From contig NZ_LFLZ01000022.1 of assembly GCF_001189845.1 (NCBI RefSeq), positions 1 to 64,000 on the forward strand: DNA of 64,000 nt, read 5' to 3'. Numbering within the stretch: position 1 is the first letter of the stretch; each line of letters starts with the position of its first letter. A program made the translations under genes and the position numbers. The DNA is from Bradyrhizobium tropiciagri. GTDB lineage: Bacteria; Pseudomonadota; Alphaproteobacteria; Rhizobiales; Xanthobacteraceae. Positions 26,682-35,696 of the stretch are shown in pieces. The notes under the pieces were generated by a model. The model searched no databases. It was not told where the DNA came from and worked only from the letters and a program-made list of their open reading frames with translations.

Positions 26682-27755
26682 GTGTCGTCGATATCACGAA
26701 TCGAAAAGCGCGCCGCCGGATCCGGCGCTCGCGGCCTGATTGTCGACTCTGCGCGGATTCGTGACGCCGCGGCGCGCTGGTTGATGTTCAGCGACTTCGG
26801 CGACGCCGCGCAGCGCCACATGGCGATCGCGTGGTCATGCATCGTCGCATGCACCCTTGCCGACGTGGTCTGGTTGCCAAATTCCGGGCTTTCGTTCGCA
26901 TCGTCGAACTGGACCACGATCCTGCAAGGCATGGCATATTGCTCGATCGCGGCCGCATTCATCGCCATTGCCTCCAATCGGCTAGGCGCCGACGAGCGAC
27001 GTCCGGCCGTCCTGTTGCGGCGGGGCCTGTTCATGACCGAGCTGTTCTGGCGCGCGCTGCTGCCGATCAGCGCGCTCCTGACCGCGGGCAGCACGCTCAG
27101 CTACCTGATCGCAGCATCGAAGCTGCCGCTCAGAGACGACGTCCTGGCTGGCGTCGATCATCTGCTGGGGTTCGACTGGCCAACCTTCCTGGCCGCGACA
27201 AACGCGCATTCGTTCGTCGCGACGCTGCTGACGACGGCCTACCAAAGCACCGGCCTGCTGTCGCAACTGGTCCTGGGGTGGCTGATCCTGCAACGGCGTG
27301 GCGACAGGCTCGCGGAGTTCATCGCTGTCCTCAGCTTGAGCGCGGTCGCGCTGTGCATCGGCATGTGGCTGATCCTCGCCGCGGGCGCGTTCGCTTATTT
27401 CCACCCTGCCCCGCACAGCTATGAGCACTTTGCGGCGCTCGGCGACATGTGGACGTTCGGGCGGACCTTCGCGATGTTGCGCGACGGATCGCTGTCGGTC
27501 GTCGACACGGCAAGCGTCGACGGCATCGTCAGCTTTCCCTCGTTTCACACCATGCTCGGCGTCATGACGATCTATGCCGCGCGCGACACGCGCTGGCTCG
27601 TCGTTCCCGTGTTCGTCGTGAACGCAACGATGATCGTCGCGACGATGCCGGTGGGAGGTCATCACCTCGCCGACGTCCTGGCCGGCGGCGGCCTGACCAT
27701 TGCCGCCATCCTCATCGCTCGTCGCTCTGCCAGGCCGTCCGTCAGCAGGACTTAA
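26682..27755 (+). CDS. PAP2-superfamily membrane phosphatase/transferase
   Basis: 357 residues, mostly membrane segments. The PAP2 catalytic motifs are IVSFPSFHTMLGV (motif 2 with its His) and MPVGGHHLADVLAGG (motif 3, His and Asp); motif 1 is not obvious. The short SFPSFHT form resembles the inositol-phosphoceramide synthase branch (PAP2_3). It may dephosphorylate or transfer phospho-head groups of lipids. GTG start at 26682 is tentative. It converges on the next gene. Confidence 0.8.
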   Translation: MSSISRIEKRAAGSGARGLIVDSARIRDAAARWLMFSDFGDAAQRHMAIAWSCIVACTLADVVWLPNSGLSFASSNWTTILQGMAYCSIAAAFIAIASNRLGADERRPAVLLRRGLFMTELFWRALLPISALLTAGSTLSYLIAASKLPLRDDVLAGVDHLLGFDWPTFLAATNAHSFVATLLTTAYQSTGLLSQLVLGWLILQRRGDRLAEFIAVLSLSAVALCIGMWLILAAGAFAYFHPAPHSYEHFAALGDMWTFGRTFAMLRDGSLSVVDTASVDGIVSFPSFHTMLGVMTIYAARDTRWLVVPVFVVNATMIVATMPVGGHHLADVLAGGGLTIAAILIARRSARPSVSRT

Positions 27756-27798
27756 GCTCCCACTTCGCAGCCACCCACGTCGTACGACCGCAACGGCT

Positions 27799-29202
27799 TC
27801 AGCTGACGGCGCGGACGTGAACGACCACGCGATCGTCGGCATAGAGGCGCTGCCATCCTCCGATATGATCCAGCAATCTGGAAGCCGGCGTGTCGGGAGC
27901 GAGCATCACGGCATCGATATCATTGGTCTCGAGCAGGCTGAGGAAACCGTTGACGTCCTTGAGCTGAAGCGCGCGGGCCAAGCCCATCCCGAACGTCTCA
28001 CCGTAGAGCTCGGCGCGCCCGTCGATGAACACCGGCACCTGACGCCAGATCAGATATCCGCCGAACTGCAGATCGTTGAGCACCCGCTTGACGTGGCGCG
28101 CCTTCATCGCGTCAACCGCGGCAGCCGGCGAATAGATCGGCGGCGGCAATACGACCTGACGCGCCGCAGCGACTGAGGTCCACGCGCAAAGTCCGGCGAG
28201 GAGGATTGTGGCTGGAACGGCCCTCGGGCGGACGGTACAGGAGGCACGCAGGCGGAACTGGGTTGCGACCGGCGTGAGCACAGCGAGCGGCAGCAGCAGC
28301 GCGAACAGCTCGAGATTTCTGATGTGGGACAGGGCCATGTGCAGCAAGCCCAACACCAGGAGGATTCGCGGCAGCGGCAACCTCGCCCCGTAAAAGAGCG
28401 CAGCGCCGAGCAGGCCGAGGATGGACAGCGCGAACGGGTCGATCTCGCTGAACGTCGCCGGCCTCCATTCCTGGATGAGATGCAGCAACTCACCGAGGCC
28501 GAGAATCTTCAGCGAGGCAAGGATCGAGCCCCATCCATAGGGGGTCGCGCAGCACGCTACCAGCGCGCCGATGCCGAACGCTGCCCAGCGCACTGCCAGC
28601 GCCCACCTTTGAGCCGGCAGGGCATTCCACAACGCATCGAGCGCAAATGCACCGACCAGCACCAGGCCGAACAGAAAGCCGCCATGCAGGTTGGCCCACA
28701 GCGCGATCAGCGGCAGCAGCCAGAACGAAGGCGCCTCGCGGCGTTCGCTGGCGGTCATCAGGCCGTTCGCCCAGACCAGCATGATGGGCATCACCAGCAC
28801 ATGCGGGCGGGCCAGCAGATGCCCGCAGGTCAGGACCAGCGCCGCAAGGGCGATCAGGCTCGCGTAGATCGCCGGCAGCGCGCGGCTGAGGATCGCGGTC
28901 AGCAGCGCGAAGCTGGCGGCAGCACAGGCCGCGGCCAGCGCCGCCGGCCCGGTCCACCCGGCGAGGTCATAGGCCTTCGCGAACAGAACCTGCGCCAGCC
29001 AGGACGACGACACCCACGGCGCACCGGCCTTGGTGAATGAATAGATGTCGACCGACGGCAGCGTGCGATGGTCGATGATCCAGCGGCCGACGGCAATCTG
29101 CCAGTAGGTATCGGAATCGGCGAGCAGCCGGTCGCCGACGAACAGCAGCAGCGCATAAACGCCGCACGCCATCCAGAACCAGGCCGGGACCTCGGCGAAC
29201 AC
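27799..29202 (-). CDS. Polytopic membrane protein, possibly GT-C glycosyltransferase-like
   Basis: 467 residues with ten or more hydrophobic segments and a soluble C-terminal domain (~residues 370-467). The first loop holds DSDTYWQIAVGRWIIDHRTLPSVDIYSF, an acidic pair after the first helix as in GT-C transferases that use lipid-linked sugars. C-terminal GYLIWRQVPVFIDGRAELYG also resembles such proteins. Substrate unknown; the family call is an inference. GTG start at 29202. Confidence 0.65.
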   Translation of the reverse strand: MFAEVPAWFWMACGVYALLLFVGDRLLADSDTYWQIAVGRWIIDHRTLPSVDIYSFTKAGAPWVSSSWLAQVLFAKAYDLAGWTGPAALAAACAAASFALLTAILSRALPAIYASLIALAALVLTCGHLLARPHVLVMPIMLVWANGLMTASERREAPSFWLLPLIALWANLHGGFLFGLVLVGAFALDALWNALPAQRWALAVRWAAFGIGALVACCATPYGWGSILASLKILGLGELLHLIQEWRPATFSEIDPFALSILGLLGAALFYGARLPLPRILLVLGLLHMALSHIRNLELFALLLPLAVLTPVATQFRLRASCTVRPRAVPATILLAGLCAWTSVAAARQVVLPPPIYSPAAAVDAMKARHVKRVLNDLQFGGYLIWRQVPVFIDGRAELYGETFGMGLARALQLKDVNGFLSLLETNDIDAVMLAPDTPASRLLDHIGGWQRLYADDRVVVHVRAVS

Positions 29203-29267
29203 GGAGCTTTCGCCCGCGAGAAGGTCGCCGTCTCAACACTCATGATGGCACCCGGCGGCCACCGGCG

Positions 29268-30098
29268 TCACTGCCGGAACGGATAGGCCAGCTGTCCGCC
29301 GATCTCGGTCGGCACGCCCTGCTCGGCATCGACGCCGTAATCTTCCGGAAGCTTGCCTTCGGGCATGCGGAACGTCCCGAACAGAATATCCCAGAGCGGG
29401 AACGTGCCTGCGAAATTGGTGTCGCCGCCATCCTCGAGCCCGGTGTGATGCCAGCGGTGAAACACCGGCGTCGCGATCACATATTTGAACGGGCCGAGCG
29501 TCCAGTTCAGGTTGGCGTGCACGAATGCCGAGTGGAATGTGGTGAACGGCCCGACCCACAGCATGATGTTCGGCGAGATGCCGGCCATCAGCAGGATCAC
29601 GTCGACGGTGATCGTGCCGATCAGAAGATTGACCGGATGGAAGCGGGCCGCCGAGATCCATTCGAGATCCTCGGAGGAATGATGGATGGCGTGGTACTTC
29701 CAGAAGTCGCCGCGGTGGAACATCCGGTGCAGCCAGTACAGCATGAAATCGGAGCCGACGAGGAAGATAATGGACTGCAGCCAGAGCGGAAGCTGCGCCA
29801 GCGGGCCGTGCCCGTTCTCGTAAAACGCAATCAGATCGTCGGCGCCGTGAACGTTGAACACCACGGCCGCGCCAACCACCAGGAGCCCGATGCGCAGCAC
29901 GCGGGCGAACACCGGCACGAAGAACCAGTAGCAGATGTCGGTGACCAGCTCACGCTTCTGCCACCACGGCTTGCCGGGATTGCAGGCCCAGAAATGGGTG
30001 AGCACCGTGAAGAACAGCGCCAGCGCGATGGTGATCGGCACCACCTTCATCATCGTCTGGCCGATCATCTCGATGACTTCAAAGGGAAGGCTGGGCAT
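29268..30098 (-). CDS. Fatty acid hydroxylase / sterol desaturase family protein
   Basis: About 276 residues, four or so membrane helices, and the His clusters of the di-iron family: LHRMFH, HAIHHSSE and FHRWHHTG. Such enzymes hydroxylate or desaturate lipids in the membrane. The ATG at 30098 has GAGG upstream; an ATG at 30125 is possible. Divergent from flp. Confidence 0.9.
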   Translation of the reverse strand: MPSLPFEVIEMIGQTMMKVVPITIALALFFTVLTHFWACNPGKPWWQKRELVTDICYWFFVPVFARVLRIGLLVVGAAVVFNVHGADDLIAFYENGHGPLAQLPLWLQSIIFLVGSDFMLYWLHRMFHRGDFWKYHAIHHSSEDLEWISAARFHPVNLLIGTITVDVILLMAGISPNIMLWVGPFTTFHSAFVHANLNWTLGPFKYVIATPVFHRWHHTGLEDGGDTNFAGTFPLWDILFGTFRMPEGKLPEDYGVDAEQGVPTEIGGQLAYPFRQ

Positions 30099-30376
30099 GA
30101 CGGCCTCATTCGACGGAAGCCCCATGGGTACAGATGTGCACTTAAGGAGCCGTGAACAGGTGCGCGCAGCGGTCCTCAGCAACAATCCGCAATTTGAGCG
30201 GACCGCTTAATCCCAAATTTACTGTGCGCAACAAGTGCGGGTTCCCACTGTGTTTGTGCGATCAAATTAACTGCACCGAAATTGTCGAACCGTAGGGTGC
30301 CGCAATGGTCACGGTGCTGAGAACGCCGGCGAGACCAAACCTAGTTCGACCAGCCACGTGTACACAGGAGTTACTT

Positions 30377-30541
30377 ATGAAGAACCTCGTTTCGCGCTTC
30401 GTGAAGGACGAGTCGGGCGCGACCGCCATCGAATACGGCCTGATCGCCACCGGTATCGCCATCGCGATTATCGCTGCAGTCAACGGCGTCGGCACCAAGC
30501 TCTCGGGCACCTTCAGCACGATCGCCGGTTCGCTGAAGTAA
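30377..30541 (+). CDS. flp: Flp/Fap-type pilin
   Basis: 54 residues: MKNLVSRFVKDESG, then ATAIEYGLIATGIAIAIIAAVNGVGTKL. The G-ATAI-EY processing site and hydrophobic helix define the Flp major pilin, cut by CpaA and assembled by the Tad machine. AGGAG sits 6 bases before the ATG. A strong terminator follows, so it can be expressed apart from the cpa genes. Confidence 0.96.
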   Translation: MKNLVSRFVKDESGATAIEYGLIATGIAIAIIAAVNGVGTKLSGTFSTIAGSLK

Positions 30542-30564
30542 GCCGGTTCCGACGAACTCGCATC

Positions 30565-30591
30565 AAAGGTCCCGGCATCCCCGGGACCTTT
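30565..30591 (+). terminator. Terminator-like hairpin after flp
   Basis: AAAGGTCCCGG-CATCC-CCGGGACCTTT, eleven perfect pairs; the T-rich run after it is short. Likely partial termination between pilin and assembly genes. Confidence 0.8.
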
Positions 30592-30712
30592 GCTATTTGT
30601 CGGGGGCTGCCCGGCGGCCTCCGTCGCCGCGCCGGCGATCCTTTCCCGATTGTTCACCATTGGCCGCTAGCGTCGGGTCTCGACCGCAGCTCCAGCTTGA
30701 CGGCATGAATCC

Positions 30713-31237
30713 ATGATCCTCGACATCGCGCGCTTGATGCTGTTTCCGGCCCTGATGGCCTTCGCGGCGGCGAGCGATCTGTTGACCATGACGATCCCGA
30801 ACCGGATCTCGCTGGCGCTGGTGGCCGGCTTCTTCGTCCTGGCGCCGCTGACCGGGATGGGCGTCCAAGACATCCTCAGCCATGCCGGCGCCGGCGCGCT
30901 GGTGCTGGTGGTGGCATTCGGCATGTTCGCGATGGGGTGGGTCGGCGGCGGAGACGCCAAGGTCGCGGCTGCGGCCAGCCTGTGGTTCGGATTCGAGCAT
31001 CTGCTCCCCTATCTGGTCTTTGCCTCGCTGTTCGGCGGCGCACTGACCGTGCTGCTGCTGCAGCTCCGGCAATGGCCGCTGCCCTACCCGCTCGCGTCCC
31101 AGGCCTGGCTCAGCCGCCTGCACGACAAGCAGACCGGCATTCCCTACGGCATCGCACTCGCCCTCGGCGCCCTGCTGATCTATCCGGAGACGGACTGGAT
31201 CAAGACGATTGATCTCGCGCACTTCGCCTTGCGCTGA
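30713..31237 (+). CDS. cpaA: Prepilin peptidase CpaA/TadV
   Basis: 174 residues, membrane aspartic protease. Catalytic Asp residues in AAASDLLTMTIPN and GGGDAKVAAA. Cleaves Flp and the TadE proteins. Lacks the N-terminal methylase domain, as usual for this family. First gene of the assembly block. Confidence 0.95.
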   Translation: MILDIARLMLFPALMAFAAASDLLTMTIPNRISLALVAGFFVLAPLTGMGVQDILSHAGAGALVLVVAFGMFAMGWVGGGDAKVAAAASLWFGFEHLLPYLVFASLFGGALTVLLLQLRQWPLPYPLASQAWLSRLHDKQTGIPYGIALALGALLIYPETDWIKTIDLAHFALR

Positions 31238-31282
31238 GAAAGCAGCGGTAACCGCCCGTTAAGGCGATTTAGATACGCCTCA

Positions 31283-31290
31283 TTAACCAT
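31283..31290. promoter_or_regulatory. TTAACCAT motif upstream of cpaB
   Basis: CtrA-like half-site about 75 bases before the cpaB ATG, preceded by GTTAAGG some 25 bases earlier. Weak on its own. Confidence 0.35.
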
Positions 31291-31364
31291 GCTTTGACGA
31301 ATAGCTGGTCAACTCCCATCACGGCGGCGGCAGCGTCGCGGCGTCATGTGGAAAGTGAAGCGTA

Positions 31365-32159
31365 ATGGATAAGGCCCGCATTCTGGTCCTGGCAATTGCA
31401 GGCTGCGCCGGCCTAGCGGCGCTCTATTTGGCGAGCGGAAGCGACGACAAGCCGGCGCCGCCTCCGCCGGTCGCGCAGCTGCCAACCGTCGACATCCTGG
31501 TCGCGAAAGCCGACATCGGCCTCGGCCAGGCCGTGAAGCCCGAAGATTTGCAGTGGCAGACCTGGCCGGCGGCCACCGCCAGCGCCAGCTTCATGCGCAG
31601 GGACAGCCACGCCGAAGCGATCAAGGACGTCACCGGTTCGATCGCGCGCGCTCCGTTCATTCAGGGCGAACCGATTCGCGAGCAGAAGCTCGTCAAGGCC
31701 GACGGAAGCGGCTTCATGGCCGCGATCCTGCCGACCGGCATGCGGGCAGTATCGACCGAAATCTCGCCCGAGACCGGCGCCGGCGGCTTCATCCTGCCGA
31801 ATGACCGGGTCGACGTCCTGCTGTCGAAGCGCGACAAAAACCCGGACCGCAACGGCGCCGACCTCATCAATTCCGAGGTGATCCTGACCAATATCCGCGT
31901 GCTTGCGATCGACCAGGCGCCGAAGGAGAAGGACGGCACCAACGCACTGATCGGCAAGACAGTGACGCTGGAGCTGAAACCCGAACAGACCGAAACGCTG
32001 GCGCGCGCGCGCCAGAGCGGCGTCCTGTCGCTGGCGCTGCGCAGCATCGCCGACAACAACGCGCCCGAAACCAAGACCGACGACAACCACCCGAGGCGCG
32101 GTGAGACGATCAACGTCATCCGCTTCGGCGTTGCCAACCAGGCAACGATGCAGAAGTGA
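31365..32159 (+). CDS. cpaB: Flp pilus assembly protein CpaB (RcpC)
   Basis: 264 residues: N-terminal membrane anchor (ARILVLAIAGCAGLAALYLASG), SAF domain (TVDILVAKADIGLGQAVKPEDLQWQTWP) and the RcpC/CpaB domain (GMRAVSTEISPETGAGGFILPNDRVDVLL). Periplasmic partner of the secretin. Its end abuts cpaC. Confidence 0.95.
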   Translation: MDKARILVLAIAGCAGLAALYLASGSDDKPAPPPPVAQLPTVDILVAKADIGLGQAVKPEDLQWQTWPAATASASFMRRDSHAEAIKDVTGSIARAPFIQGEPIREQKLVKADGSGFMAAILPTGMRAVSTEISPETGAGGFILPNDRVDVLLSKRDKNPDRNGADLINSEVILTNIRVLAIDQAPKEKDGTNALIGKTVTLELKPEQTETLARARQSGVLSLALRSIADNNAPETKTDDNHPRRGETINVIRFGVANQATMQK

Positions 32160-32161
32160 CC

Positions 32162-33646
32162 ATGAGGACACACGTGATGATGGGCGGGGCAACTCAACGG
32201 ACAATGCGGGCCTTCATGGTCCGCGCATTGTCGTTCTCGGCCGTCGCGGCGCTCTCGCTCAACCCGGCGCTGACGCCGGCGGTGGCGAGCGATTATCGCG
32301 CCGCGCCTGCCCCGGCTGCATCCGCCGACGGCAGCCAGATGAATGCCCGTTTCCTCTCGCTCGGCGTCGGCAAATCGATCGTGATCGACCTGCCCAGGGA
32401 CATCAAGGACGTTCTGGTGGCCGATCCCAAGATCGCCAACGCCGTGGTCCGCTCGGCGCAGCGCGCCTACATCATCGGCGCGACGGTGGGCCAGACCAAC
32501 ATCGTGTTCTTCGACGCCGCCGGACAGCAGATCGCGGCCTATGACATCGCCGTCAAGCGCGACCTCAACGGCGTCCGTCAGGCGCTGCGCGCGGCGCTGC
32601 CGAATTCCGATATCCAGATCGAGGGCGTCGGCGACGGCGTGATGCTGACCGGGAGCGCCGCGAGCCCGATCGATGCGCAGCAGGCCGGCGATATCGCCAC
32701 CCGGCTGGTCGGCGGTCCCGATAAGGTCGTGAACTCGATCGCGGTTCGCGGCCGCGACCAGGTGATGCTGAAAGTCACGGTTGCCGAAGTCTCGCGCAGC
32801 CTGATCAAGCAGCTCGGCATCGACCTGACCGCGAACCTCAACTACGGCACGACCGTGGTGAAATTCGCCAACACCAACCCGTTCACCGCGAACAGCGGAC
32901 CGCTGGTGTCCGGCAACAATCTCACCACAGCGTTCGGATCGTCGGTGACGGCGACGCTCCGCGCCATGGAAAGCGCCGGCGTGGTACGGACGCTCGCCGA
33001 ACCGAACCTGACCGCGATATCAGGCGAATCGGCGACCTTCATCTCGGGCGGCGAATTTCCAATTCCGACCGGCGTGACCTGTCAGACCTCGTCGACCGGC
33101 ACGATCGGGAATTGCGTTCAGACCGTCAGCTTCAAGAAATTCGGCATTTCGCTCAACTTCACGCCGGTGGTGCTGACCGAAGGACGGATCAGCCTGCGCG
33201 TGATGACCGAAGTGTCGGAAGTCTCGACCGAGAACGCACTGACAGGCGGCGCGGGCGGGACGACGATCCCCTCGATCAAGACCCGCCGCGCCGAGACCAC
33301 GCTGGAGATTCCCTCGGGCGGCTCGATGGCCATGGCCGGCCTGATCCAGGACCAGACCAAGCAGGCGATCAACGGCCTCCCCGGGCTGGCATCGCTGCCG
33401 GTGCTCGGCACGCTGTTCCGCAGCCGCGACTTCGTCAACAACCAGACCGAACTGATGGTCCTGGTGACGCCCTACGTCGTTCGCGCGGTGGCGCAGAAGG
33501 ACCTGTCGCGTCCGGATGACGGCTTCGCCAACGCATCCGATCCGCAGGCCGACCTGCTGGGCAGCCTCAATCGCATCTACGGCGTGCCCGGCCGCACCGA
33601 GCCGGCGCGGAATTACCGCGGCACCTACGGCTTCATTACCGACTGA
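32162..33646 (+). CDS. cpaC: Outer-membrane secretin CpaC (RcpA)
   Basis: About 494 residues: signal peptide, Pil-N domain (LGVGKSIVIDLPRDIKDVLVADPKIANAVVRSAQRAYIIG), BON-like domain, then the secretin barrel (VRTLAEPNLTAISGESATFISGGEFPIP ... TELMVLVTPYVVRAV). Forms the pilus exit channel. A GTG at 32156 overlapping the cpaB stop is an alternative start. Confidence 0.96.
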   Translation: MRTHVMMGGATQRTMRAFMVRALSFSAVAALSLNPALTPAVASDYRAAPAPAASADGSQMNARFLSLGVGKSIVIDLPRDIKDVLVADPKIANAVVRSAQRAYIIGATVGQTNIVFFDAAGQQIAAYDIAVKRDLNGVRQALRAALPNSDIQIEGVGDGVMLTGSAASPIDAQQAGDIATRLVGGPDKVVNSIAVRGRDQVMLKVTVAEVSRSLIKQLGIDLTANLNYGTTVVKFANTNPFTANSGPLVSGNNLTTAFGSSVTATLRAMESAGVVRTLAEPNLTAISGESATFISGGEFPIPTGVTCQTSSTGTIGNCVQTVSFKKFGISLNFTPVVLTEGRISLRVMTEVSEVSTENALTGGAGGTTIPSIKTRRAETTLEIPSGGSMAMAGLIQDQTKQAINGLPGLASLPVLGTLFRSRDFVNNQTELMVLVTPYVVRAVAQKDLSRPDDGFANASDPQADLLGSLNRIYGVPGRTEPARNYRGTYGFITD

Positions 33647-33654
33647 GGCGGACG

Positions 33655-34407
33655 ATGACACAGACCAAACCCAGACCATCCGCCGATCACAAGCGTGCCG
33701 TCAGTCTCGCCGGAGCGCTCGTCGGCCTTGCCATGACGCTCGGCGCCTGTCAGCACGCTGCCGACAACAGTTTCGCGATGGTGGATTCACCGGCCGACTA
33801 TCGCCTGCGTCACCCGATCGCCGTCACCGAGGCCGACCGCTCGATCGTGGTCTTCGTCGGCCGCAGCCGCGGCGGCCTGACCGCGGAGCAGCGCGCCGAG
33901 GTGATGGGAATGGCGCAGGACTGGATGCGCGAAGGCACCGGCGCCGTCACCATCGACGTTCCCGTCGATACGCCGAATGCCCGGCCCGCGCAGGAATCGC
34001 TGCGCGAGATTCAGGCGACCTTTGCCGCGGCAGGCGTGCCGACGCGCGGGATTCTCGTTCGCAAATATCATCCCGAGAATCCGCGCCTGATGCCTGCGAT
34101 CCGCGTGAATTATCCCAAGATGAAAGCGGAGGCCGGGCCGTGCGGCCTCTGGCCGGAGGATCTCGGCCCGTCGATGCACAACGGGTCCTACATCCAGAAC
34201 AAGCAATACTACAATTTCGGCTGCGCCAATCAGCGCAACCTTGCCGCCATGGTCGAAGACCCGACTGACCTCGTGCAGCCGCGCGCGGAAACCCCTGCCT
34301 ACACGTCGCGCCGCAACATCGCCTTCGACAAGTATCGCAAGGGCACCACCACTGCCACGACCTATCCCGAGGCCGACAGGGCCAAGCTAAGCGACACAGG
34401 AAAATGA
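33655..34407 (+). CDS. cpaD: Pilus assembly lipoprotein CpaD
   Basis: 250 residues with a lipobox (MTLGAC) after a hydrophobic signal, and the CpaD domain (ADYRLRHPIAVTEADRSIVVFVGRSRGGLTAEQR ... CGLWPEDLG ... YYNFGCANQRNLAAMVEDPTDLVQPR). Likely helps place the secretin. Overlaps cpaE by four bases. Confidence 0.95.
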   Translation: MTQTKPRPSADHKRAVSLAGALVGLAMTLGACQHAADNSFAMVDSPADYRLRHPIAVTEADRSIVVFVGRSRGGLTAEQRAEVMGMAQDWMREGTGAVTIDVPVDTPNARPAQESLREIQATFAAAGVPTRGILVRKYHPENPRLMPAIRVNYPKMKAEAGPCGLWPEDLGPSMHNGSYIQNKQYYNFGCANQRNLAAMVEDPTDLVQPRAETPAYTSRRNIAFDKYRKGTTTATTYPEADRAKLSDTGK

Positions 34408-35672
34408 TCACCTACGCGCAGCAAAACTCCGAAGAGCAGACGGACGCCCCGCCGCAGGCCGTGGACGACCATATTGCTCCGGCGCCACGGGTTTCGGTTC
34501 AAGCGTTCTGCGAAACGGTCGAGACCGCCGCCGCCGTGCAGTCGGCTGGCGAGGATCGCCGGCTGGCCAAGGCTCACCTCAAGATCCAGATGGGCGGCAT
34601 GGCGGCCGCCATCGAGGCCTATCGCTCGGCGCCGACGCCCAACGTCATCATCCTCGAGACCGAGAGCCGCAGCGACATTCTGGCCGGCCTCGACCAGCTC
34701 GCCACGGTGTGCGACGCCGGCACAAGGGTGGTCGTGATCGGCCGGGTCAATGACGTCACGCTGTACCGCGAGCTAGTGCGCCGCGGCGTCAGCGACTACG
34801 TGATCGCGCCGGCGCATGCGATCGACGTGGTGCGCGCGGTCTGTAACCTGTTCTCGGCGCCGGAAGCCAAGGCGGTCGGCCGCGTCGTCGCCATCGTCGG
34901 CGCCAAGGGCGGCGTCGGCGCCTCGACGATCGCGCACAATGTCGCCTGGGCGATCGCCCGCGACCTGGCGCTCGATTCCGTAGTCGCCGATCTCGACCTT
35001 GCGTTCGGCACCGCCGGGCTCAACTACAACCAGGATCCGGCGCAGGGCATCGCGGATGCCGTGTTCTCGCCGGACCGTGTCGATACCGCCTTCGTCGACC
35101 GCCTGCTGTCGAAATGCACCGACCATCTCAGCCTGCTGGCGGCGCCGGCTACGCTCGACAAGGTCTACGATTTCGGCGCCGAAGCGTTCGATGCGATCTT
35201 CGATACGCTGCGCACCACGATGCCCTGCATCGTGCTCGACGTGCCGCATCAATGGTCCGGCTGGACCAAGCGCGCGCTGATCGCAGCCGACGACATCCTG
35301 ATCGTGGCGGCGCCTGACCTCGCCAATCTGCGCAACGCCAAGAACATGTTCGACCTCTTGAAGGCATCACGGCCGAACGACCGCGCGCCGTTGTATTGCC
35401 TGAACCAGGTCGGCGTGCCGAAGCGTCCGGAGATCGCGGCCGGCGAATTCGCCAAGGCGATCGAAAGCCAGCCGATCGCCGCCATCCCGTTCGATCCGCA
35501 GATCTTCGGTTCGGCCGCCAACAACGGCCAGATGATCGCGGAAATCTCCGCCAATCACCGCGCAGTCGAGATGTTTCTGCAGATGGCGCAGCGGCTGACA
35601 GGCCGCGGCGAAACCAAGAAGCCGAGGGGGTCCTTCCTGTCGCCCCTGCTCGAAAAGCTGCGGTCCAAATAG
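34404..35672 (+). CDS. cpaE: Pilus localisation ATPase CpaE/TadZ
   Basis: 422 residues: N-terminal receiver-like domain without an obvious phosphorylation pattern, then a MinD/ParA-type ATPase with deviant Walker A GAKGGVGASTIAHN and DLDLAFGTAGL. Places the pilus machine at the pole. The Walker Lys-Gly-Gly-Val-Gly-Ala-Ser form is usual for CpaE. Starts inside the cpaD end. Confidence 0.95.
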   Translation: MITYAQQNSEEQTDAPPQAVDDHIAPAPRVSVQAFCETVETAAAVQSAGEDRRLAKAHLKIQMGGMAAAIEAYRSAPTPNVIILETESRSDILAGLDQLATVCDAGTRVVVIGRVNDVTLYRELVRRGVSDYVIAPAHAIDVVRAVCNLFSAPEAKAVGRVVAIVGAKGGVGASTIAHNVAWAIARDLALDSVVADLDLAFGTAGLNYNQDPAQGIADAVFSPDRVDTAFVDRLLSKCTDHLSLLAAPATLDKVYDFGAEAFDAIFDTLRTTMPCIVLDVPHQWSGWTKRALIAADDILIVAAPDLANLRNAKNMFDLLKASRPNDRAPLYCLNQVGVPKRPEIAAGEFAKAIESQPIAAIPFDPQIFGSAANNGQMIAEISANHRAVEMFLQMAQRLTGRGETKKPRGSFLSPLLEKLRSK

Positions 35673-35696
35673 TGGTCCGCGTGGAGTCAAGACGTC